Source: Cryobacterium frigoriphilum
Lineage (GTDB): Bacteria > Actinomycetota > Actinomycetes > Actinomycetales > Microbacteriaceae
DNA length: 54,663 nucleotides
NCBI RefSeq assembly: GCF_004403305.1
Contig: NZ_SOHE01000072.1
Location: 1-54,663, forward strand
Reading direction: 5' to 3'
Shown: positions 50,092 to 54,663 of the stretch, piece after piece
Numbering within the stretch: position 1 is the stretch's first letter
How the letters are laid out: the number at the start of each line of letters is the position of its first letter
Made by a program: the position numbers and the translations under genes
Notes under the pieces: generated by a model
What the model saw: the letters and a program-made list of their open reading frames with translations, nothing else
Database searches by the model: none
What the model was told of the DNA's origin: nothing

Positions 50092-51249
50092 TTAGCGGGG
50101 CAGCGGGGCGGCCGCAAGCATCCGCAGGGCCTGGCGATCGGGCTTGCCCGAGTGCAGCAGCGGAATGCTCGGTACCGTGATCACGCGCGCGGGGCGTGCT
50201 GCGCGCCCCAGGGCGGATGCCACAGCCGGCGCCACCGAGGCGAGGTCGCCGTCGGCCGCGGGGCCGGCATCCGGTCTGATGACCACCGGAACCTGCCCCC
50301 ACTGGGCATCATCGGCCGCGACGACGAGGGCGGCGGCGAATCCGGCAACTCCCTGCACGACCCGTTCCACGGCATCCAGCGAGACCTTCTCGCCACCCGA
50401 GATGATCACGTTGTCGGCGCGCCCGAGCACCCGCACCAGGCCGCGCTCGTCGATCTCACCCAGGTCTCCGGTGCGATACCAGCGCACCCCGTGCTCGATG
50501 ATGAACCGATCTGCCGTGCGATCCGGGTCGTGCAGGTAGCCCTCAGCGAGCACCGATCCCGAGATTTCGAGCTCGCCGTCGACGACCCGCACAACCGTAT
50601 TGCCGATCGGTACTCCGTTATAGACGCAGCCTCCGGCGGACTCGGACGAGCCATAGGTGCGCACGACGTTCACGTTGAGGTCCTCCGCCCGGCGCAGCAG
50701 TGCCGGCGCGATCGCCTGCCCTCCGACCAAAATCGCCGTGAATCGTCGCAGCACGGCCACGACCCGCGGATTGTCGGGTACCGCATCGAGCAGCCGCGCC
50801 AGCTGTACCGGCACGAGTGAGGTGTACCGCAGTGGTTCGACCAGCCGTTCCGCATACTCGGTGAAGACGAGCGGGTCGAAGTGCCCGGGCGGCAGCAGCA
50901 CCGGGGTGGTGTCGGCCGCGATCGACCGCACGAGCACCTGCACGCCAGCGACGTAGTGGCCCGGCAGGGCCAGCAGCCACTGGCCGGGGCCGCCCAGCAG
51001 GGCTGCGGATGCCGCGGCGCTGCTCAGCAGCGCATCGCGGCTGATCATGACCTGCTTGGGTACACCCGTGGATCCGGAGGTCTCGATGACGACCGCGACC
51101 GGCTTGGGCACGGAGCGGCCACCCGGAGCGGGAACGGGCACGGCTGCCGGCAGCGGCAGAATCGCGTCACCGCTCGCCGTCAGCGCCTGGCGAATCTCGG
51201 CGAGGAGTTCAGCGGGGTTCTCGGCCGAGACGGATCGGAGGTCTCTCAT
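50092..51249 (-). CDS. menE: o-Succinylbenzoate-CoA ligase
   Basis: A 385-aa AMP-forming CoA ligase of menaquinone synthesis, short as MenE usually is. VVIETSGSTGVPKQVMIS (about 52-69) is the nucleotide-binding P-loop, VVRTYGSSESAGGCVYNG (about 197-214) the acyl-adenylate motif, WYRTGDLGEIDERGLVRVLGRADNVIISGGEKVS (about 263-296) the hinge region and LLHSGKPDRQALR near the end holds the catalytic Lys. ATG at 51249 is the third of three ATGs in a 14-bp tandem repeat; the first two open 5-codon mini-ORFs whose stops overlap the next ATG. Confidence 0.92.
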   Translation of the reverse strand: MRDLRSVSAENPAELLAEIRQALTASGDAILPLPAAVPVPAPGGRSVPKPVAVVIETSGSTGVPKQVMISRDALLSSAAASAALLGGPGQWLLALPGHYVAGVQVLVRSIAADTTPVLLPPGHFDPLVFTEYAERLVEPLRYTSLVPVQLARLLDAVPDNPRVVAVLRRFTAILVGGQAIAPALLRRAEDLNVNVVRTYGSSESAGGCVYNGVPIGNTVVRVVDGELEISGSVLAEGYLHDPDRTADRFIIEHGVRWYRTGDLGEIDERGLVRVLGRADNVIISGGEKVSLDAVERVVQGVAGFAAALVVAADDAQWGQVPVVIRPDAGPAADGDLASVAPAVASALGRAARPARVITVPSIPLLHSGKPDRQALRMLAAAPLPR

Positions 51250-51277
51250 CGCGGGTCTCTCATCGCGGGTCTCTCAT
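51250..51277 (-). promoter_or_regulatory. Two ATGA-coupled 5-codon mini-ORFs ahead of menE
   Basis: On the minus strand ATGAGAGACCCGCG is repeated twice before the menE ATGAGAGACC. Each of the first two ATGs (51277 and 51263) reads MRDPR then TGA, and each TGA overlaps the next ATG as ATGA. Ribosomes finishing one mini-ORF would land on the next start and finally on menE. The arrangement comes from a 14-bp duplication; function is unproven. Confidence 0.55.
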
Positions 51278-51387
51278 CGGGTGCCAGACACCAAAACGGT
51301 CATCTTGACAGCCTAGTTGAGGCCGGATGCGGCGGGCCATTCGGGCGCGATACGTACTGATTTACCGGGTTAAACGCACCAAGTCAA

Positions 51388-51400
51388 CCCCTTGAAGGGG
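51388..51400. promoter_or_regulatory. CCCCTT-AAGGGG palindrome upstream of the sigma-factor operon
   Basis: CCCCTTGAAGGGG is a near-perfect palindrome about 50 bp before the ATG at 51450, within the otherwise empty gap after menE. It could be an operator for the sigma-factor operon. No -10/-35 pair could be assigned with confidence. Confidence 0.3.
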
Positions 51401-51449
51401 GGCGGCTGCGAGATGTCTACTTGGGAATTGGAAACGACGGGAGGTAGTC

Positions 51450-51782
51450 ATGAAGATACGTGACAAGGGGGATAGTACCCTCCGCGAATCAACTCCACGT
51501 GAAGCCAGTGTGACCGCGGTGTTGATCGGTACGGGGTTGTCCGATGCGGGGTTGTCCGGTGCGATGAAGACGAACCTGGGGCTCACCGAACTCTCCCCCA
51601 CCGAATGGCGCGTGGTCGATGCGCTGCGACCCTACGATGATGCGTCCCGGGTGCTCGGCTTCATCCAGCGCGTCGGCGAGGCCTACGAGGTCACGAGCCT
51701 GATTCACCTGCGAGAGCGCAGCTACTATTCCTCGTTCGAACGCGCCGCGGCGAGCCTCGACCCGCGATCGGTACTCGCATGA
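51450..51782 (+). CDS. Hypothetical protein coupled to a sigma factor
   Basis: A 110-aa protein of no recognised family. The first 40 residues are variable; LTELSPTEWRVVDALRPYDDASRVLGFIQRVGEAYEVTSLIHLRERSYYSSFERAAASL (46-104) is predicted to be helical and to carry charge and aromatic residues, suggesting a protein-binding domain. GGGAGGT lies 5 nt before the ATG, one of the strongest ribosome sites in the window. Its stop overlaps the sigma-factor ATG by 4 bp, so the two are made together. By context it could be an anti-sigma factor or sigma partner, but no known anti-sigma fold (ZAS, AsiA, Rsd) is evident. Confidence 0.7.
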   Translation: MKIRDKGDSTLRESTPREASVTAVLIGTGLSDAGLSGAMKTNLGLTELSPTEWRVVDALRPYDDASRVLGFIQRVGEAYEVTSLIHLRERSYYSSFERAAASLDPRSVLA

Positions 51783-52834
51783 CTCGCACGATTCAGGCAG
51801 CGGTCAGCGCCCGCCCGCCCGAAGCGGCCGAGCTTTCGTCTCTCGTCGCGACCGCGGCGGTGGCGGTGGCGGCTCCTGCTCCCGCCGGTCGTGCGCGAGG
51901 TGCGGCCGCCAGCATCGCGCCCGCTGCCAGGTACAGTCGGGCCTCGACGGATGCCTTCGGCGACTACCTGAGGCGCATCGGCAAGGGTCCCCTGCTCAAC
52001 GCCGAAGAAGAGGTCGATCTGGCCCGGCGCATCGAGGTCGGCCTGCTCGCCGAAGCTCGACTGTTGCACGAGACCCCGGATCCGAGCGAGCAGCGCGAGC
52101 TGAACTGGCTCATGCACGACGGCCGTCGCGCCAAGAACCACTTCATCGAAGCGAACCTGCGTCTCGTCGTGAGCATCGCCAAGCACTACTCGGGGCGTGG
52201 GGTGCCGATCATGGACCTCGTACAAGACGGCAACATGGGGCTCGTGCGCGCGGTCGAAAAGTACGATTTCATGACGGGGTATAAGTTCTCCACCTACGCG
52301 ACCTGGTGGATCCGTCAGGCCATTCACCGCGGCATGGCCGACAAGTCCCGCATGATTCGCATTCCCGTGCACACCGCCGAGAAACTCAACAAGATCAAGC
52401 GCATTCGGCGAGACCTCACCAGCACCCTCGACCGGGAACCCACCGCCCGGGAGCTGTCCGACGCCGCCCAAATCCCCACTCGCGATGTGCTGCGGCTGCT
52501 GCAGTACGACAATGAACCGATCTCTCTGCACACTCCGGTCGGTGACGGCGTCGGCGATATGGCCGAGCTCATCATCGACGATGACTTGCCCCAGCCCGAC
52601 GAATACGCGACGCTCGCACTGCGGGCCGCGGACATCCGCTTCTTTCTCAATGCCCTGCCGGTGCGCGAACGCACGATTTTGCGCGCTCGGTTCGGACTCG
52701 ACGGTGACGAGCCCCGCACTCTCGATCAGATTGCGCATATCGAAGGGGTCACCCGCGAGCGCGTGCGTCAGATCGAGAAGCGTGCGCTCGCGCTGCTGCA
52801 GGTGCCGCGCCTCGAACATTACCTTCGGGATTGA
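51779..52834 (+). CDS. RNA polymerase sigma factor, SigA/SigB-like (group 1/2)
   Basis: A 351-aa sigma-70 factor. Region 1.2 is DAFGDYLRRIGKGPLLNAEEEVDLARRIEVG (about 60-90); region 2 is NLRLVVSIAKHYSGRGVPIMDLVQDGNMGLVRAVEKYDFMTGYKFSTYATWWIRQAIHRGM (about 125-184), with the complete -10 recognition helix; region 3 RIPVHTAEKLNKI; region 4.2 TLDQIAHIEGVTRERVRQIEKRAL (about 317-340). The N-terminal 55 residues are Ala-rich and lack the long acidic region 1.1 of a housekeeping SigA, so this is probably a group 2 factor such as SigB. Translated in overlap with the unknown 110-aa protein. Confidence 0.93.
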   Translation: MTRTIQAAVSARPPEAAELSSLVATAAVAVAAPAPAGRARGAAASIAPAARYSRASTDAFGDYLRRIGKGPLLNAEEEVDLARRIEVGLLAEARLLHETPDPSEQRELNWLMHDGRRAKNHFIEANLRLVVSIAKHYSGRGVPIMDLVQDGNMGLVRAVEKYDFMTGYKFSTYATWWIRQAIHRGMADKSRMIRIPVHTAEKLNKIKRIRRDLTSTLDREPTARELSDAAQIPTRDVLRLLQYDNEPISLHTPVGDGVGDMAELIIDDDLPQPDEYATLALRAADIRFFLNALPVRERTILRARFGLDGDEPRTLDQIAHIEGVTRERVRQIEKRALALLQVPRLEHYLRD

Positions 52835-52919
52835 ATGACTTCAGCTTGCCCAAGATTTTCGGGGACCCGAGACAAATTCAGGTTAGTGTCACACCAACCG
52901 AAACCTTGGAGTGGTGGAT

Positions 52920-53264
52920 ATGGGAAAACTGACCTACGACTCGTCCCTGACCGCCGACTTCGACGACCGCATCCTGGCTCACATTCAGGTGGTTATCGGA
53001 GCAAAACTGCGCCGCGGTGAATCGTTCTACTTCAACTGGCGTGACGACCCCCAATCCGGCGACGGCCGCAGCACCATCTGGCTGCACCCGAGTATCCCGA
53101 TCGCGTACAAGTACTTCGGCAGCCGGCAGCCGAGCCTCAACCGGGAGTGGATCGAGGCGCTGATGGTCACCGCGAATTCTTCGGGGGGCCTGCAGGTCGT
53201 TCCGGAGCCTCGCGGCACCGGCAACAACCATTCATCCCCATCCTCGAGCAGGGACGACTCGTGA
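52920..53264 (+). CDS. DUF7882 family protein
   Basis: A 114-aa protein: MGKLTYDSSLTADFDDRILAHIQVVIGAKLRRGESFYFNW, then GDGRSTIWLHPSIPIAYKYFGSRQPSLNREWIEALMVTANSSGGLQVVPEP. This is the DUF7882 family of Microbacteriaceae and relatives, often mislabelled as a DNA ligase although it has none of the ligase motifs. The start ATG is 9 nt after GGAG; TAGTGT about 35 nt upstream may be the -10. The last 15 residues are a disordered Ser/Asp tail. Its stop overlaps the next start (GTGA). Function unknown. Confidence 0.85.
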   Translation: MGKLTYDSSLTADFDDRILAHIQVVIGAKLRRGESFYFNWRDDPQSGDGRSTIWLHPSIPIAYKYFGSRQPSLNREWIEALMVTANSSGGLQVVPEPRGTGNNHSSPSSSRDDS

Positions 53265-53530
53265 ACAGAATCGATATTGTCTATGGCGGCAAACCGTACT
53301 CCCTCGGCGGCCGCAGCATCACGTCGATTCAGGACGAAATCGGTGCAGCGATCGCCGCGGGTGTTCCGTACTGGATCAAGGTCAACAGCGGCGAAGGCCG
53401 CTACGAGGATGCCTACCTGCTGATCGCCCCCGGAATTCCGCTCGCGATGGTCAACGTCAAGCCCAACGGTGACGGCACCGCCGCCGACGAAGCGGACGCC
53501 GCCGCCGATTTCAAGCGCGAGATGCTCTGA
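53261..53530 (+). CDS. Small hypothetical protein after DUF7882
   Basis: An 89-aa protein starting GTG in the 4-bp GTGA overlap with the DUF7882 gene. NRIDIVYGGKPYSLGGRSITSIQDEIGAAIAAGVPYWIKVNSGEGRYEDAYLLIAPGIPLAMV looks like a small alpha/beta domain; the C-terminal 25 residues are Ala/Asp-rich. No family was recognised with confidence. Tight coupling to DUF7882 suggests that the two act together. Confidence 0.75.
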   Translation: MNRIDIVYGGKPYSLGGRSITSIQDEIGAAIAAGVPYWIKVNSGEGRYEDAYLLIAPGIPLAMVNVKPNGDGTAADEADAAADFKREML

Positions 53531-53609
53531 CGGCACGTTGGCCCCCGTGTCGGCCGACGCCGGCCCGCTGCGCACGCTGGCACACCGGGCTCTCTGGCAG
53601 ACTGGGGTC

Positions 53610-54599
53610 ATGCTCACCTCACTGATGACGCCGTCGCTCTCGGACCTGCTCGATTCCGCACACGTCGTCTCCCTCCCCCTCGTCACCCGCTTTCGCGGCA
53701 TCGACCACCGCGAAGCACTGCTGCTTCCCGGCCCGGCCGGTTGGACCGAATTCTCGCCCTTCGTGGAGTACGACGACGCCGAGGCCGTCACCTGGCTGCG
53801 CGCAGCCATCGACTTCGGCTGGAACCAGACCCCGACTCTGCTGCGCACGAGCCTCGCCGTGAACGCGACGGTGCCCGCCGTCGACGCCGCCCTGGTGCCC
53901 GACATTCTCGCCCGCTTCCCCGGCTGCCGCACCGCGAAGGTCAAGGTGGCCAGCGCCGACCAGACCCTCGCAGACGACGTCGCCCGCGTGCGCATGGTGC
54001 GCAGCGTGCTCGGCCCGGAAGGGCGCATCCGCGTCGACGCCAATGGTCTCTGGAACATGGACGAGGCCGAGCACGCCCTGCACGCCCTCGCTGAGTTCGA
54101 CCTCGAATACGTCGAGCAGCCCTGCATGAGCGTCGACGAACTCATTGAACTGCGTGGCCGCAGCGCCTACATGGACGTTCCGATCGCCGCCGATGAGAGC
54201 GTGCGTAAAGCGGATGACCCGCTGCTGGTCGCCCGCGCCGGTGCGGCCGACATTCTGGTCCTGAAGGCCCAGCCGCTCGGCGGCATCCACGCTGCCCTCG
54301 CGATCATCGCCCAGACCGGCCTGCCCGTGGTCGTCTCGAGCGCACTCGACACCTCGATCGGGCTGTCGATGGGCGCCCATCTCGCGGCCGCGATCCCGGA
54401 GCTGCCGTATGACTGCGGCCTCGGTACCGCGTCGCTGCTCGCCGCCGACGTGACCCACTCCCCGCTGCTGCCGGTCGACGGTGCGATCGAGGTGCGCCGC
54501 GTCAGCCCGGATGCCGACCTGCTCGAGCTGCACGCGGCATCCGCCGAACGCCGCGACTGGTGGCTCGCCCGCCTCGAACGCTGCTACGCCCTGCTCTAA
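53610..54599 (+). CDS. menC: o-Succinylbenzoate synthase
   Basis: A 329-aa enolase-superfamily enzyme that dehydrates SHCHC to o-succinylbenzoate for menaquinone. CRTAKVKVASADQTLADDVARV (about 108-129) holds the catalytic K-x-K, RIRVDANGLWNMDEA (about 140-154), the first metal Asp, LEYVEQPC the Glu, PIAADESVRKADD the second Asp region and DILVLKAQPLGGIHAAL (about 213-229) the second catalytic Lys. The start ATG 53610 is 6 nt after CAGACT (53598-53603); another Met five codons on is an alternative. It completes menD, menA, menE, menC within 8.5 kb; menB is not in the window. Confidence 0.94.
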   Translation: MLTSLMTPSLSDLLDSAHVVSLPLVTRFRGIDHREALLLPGPAGWTEFSPFVEYDDAEAVTWLRAAIDFGWNQTPTLLRTSLAVNATVPAVDAALVPDILARFPGCRTAKVKVASADQTLADDVARVRMVRSVLGPEGRIRVDANGLWNMDEAEHALHALAEFDLEYVEQPCMSVDELIELRGRSAYMDVPIAADESVRKADDPLLVARAGAADILVLKAQPLGGIHAALAIIAQTGLPVVVSSALDTSIGLSMGAHLAAAIPELPYDCGLGTASLLAADVTHSPLLPVDGAIEVRRVSPDADLLELHAASAERRDWWLARLERCYALL

Positions 54600-54663
54600 C
54601 CCCGCCCCGCGCCCCGCCCGCCCCCCTGCGCCCCGCGCCCCGCGCCCCGCCCCGCCCCGCCCC
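54600..54663. repeat. C-rich simple-sequence tract
   Basis: CCCCGC/CGCCC pentamers and hexamers fill the end of the window downstream of menC. The strand asymmetry (almost pure C with scattered G) is extreme. No gene or hairpin is visible in the part seen. Confidence 0.6.

Noticed and set aside
52920..53264. ATP-dependent DNA ligase
   Set aside because: Database-style naming for this family; there is no KxDG nucleotidyltransferase motif and the protein is only 114 aa.
1..54663. tRNA, rRNA or other housekeeping RNA genes
   Set aside because: No cloverleaf-like GGTTCGAATCC T-loop context or rRNA segment was recognised on either strand by eye.

Overview
The window is GC-rich (roughly 70% by eye), gene-dense actinobacterial chromosome. 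Several things point to the family Microbacteriaceae, perhaps a Cryobacterium/Salinibacterium-like genus, though the genus is a guess: mycobacterial-style small families (DUF1684, DUF4916, DUF5997, DUF4229, DUF7882), menaquinone genes, intergenic GGTTGAG/TCGAAACC repeats, and many genes that begin 6 nt after a -10 hexamer. No rRNA, tRNA, CRISPR, prophage or transposase gene was seen.

Layout. 0-11 kb: housekeeping and accessory genes (EVE-domain protein, DUF1684, cold-shock-type DEAD-box RNA helicase with a structured leader, GNAT, nucleoside hydrolase, NUDIX-like DUF4916, esterase), a 570-bp tandem intergenic repeat array, the divergent DUF5997/LysR-effector pair, a VOC protein and a DrrAB-type ABC exporter. 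11.5-15.6 kb: ribosome hibernation factor and a thiamine salvage operon, TPP riboswitch-thiM-thiE-thiD/tenA, with 4-bp overlaps and an expanded repeat-bearing thiE N-terminus. 15.6-25 kb: a patchwork of transglutaminase, a secreted duplicated-module protein, MFS/HxlR pair, acyltransferase-like membrane protein, a degraded toxin/regulator patch, a photolyase-like protein with apparently swapped domains, DUF1772/AraC and GNAT.

25.1-42.3 kb is an anaerobic-metabolism region, all on the minus strand: narGHJI with the nitrate/nitrite transporter narK, an NhaA antiporter, a copper nitrite reductase (NirK) fused to a multi-helix membrane domain and an extra cupredoxin, its likely Cys-rich ArsR/SufR-like regulator, a DinB protein, and the class III ribonucleotide reductase nrdD-nrdG behind two NrdR boxes. 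Together these would take nitrate to nitrite to NO and supply dNTPs without oxygen. No NO reductase is recognised here.

42.3-54.6 kb: a GH15 glucosidase with a catalytically dead trehalose-phosphatase domain, 3-hydroxyisobutyryl-CoA hydrolase-like protein, menaquinone genes menD, menA, menE and menC interspersed with small membrane/hypothetical proteins, a SigA/SigB-like sigma factor translationally coupled to an unknown 110-aa protein, and a DUF7882 pair.

The most unusual non-coding signals are (i) a four-copy family of 85-97-bp palindromic elements with conserved ends (GTGGCKAAWTCAGGA) and unrelated centres; (ii) a recurrent [T/C]ANNNT-N6-start architecture in at least 13 genes, implying leaderless mRNAs; (iii) an SD-sequestering hairpin plus overlapping mini-ORF ahead of the helicase; (iv) stacked ATGA-coupled 5-codon mini-ORFs ahead of menE; and (v) hexanucleotide expansions inside genes.
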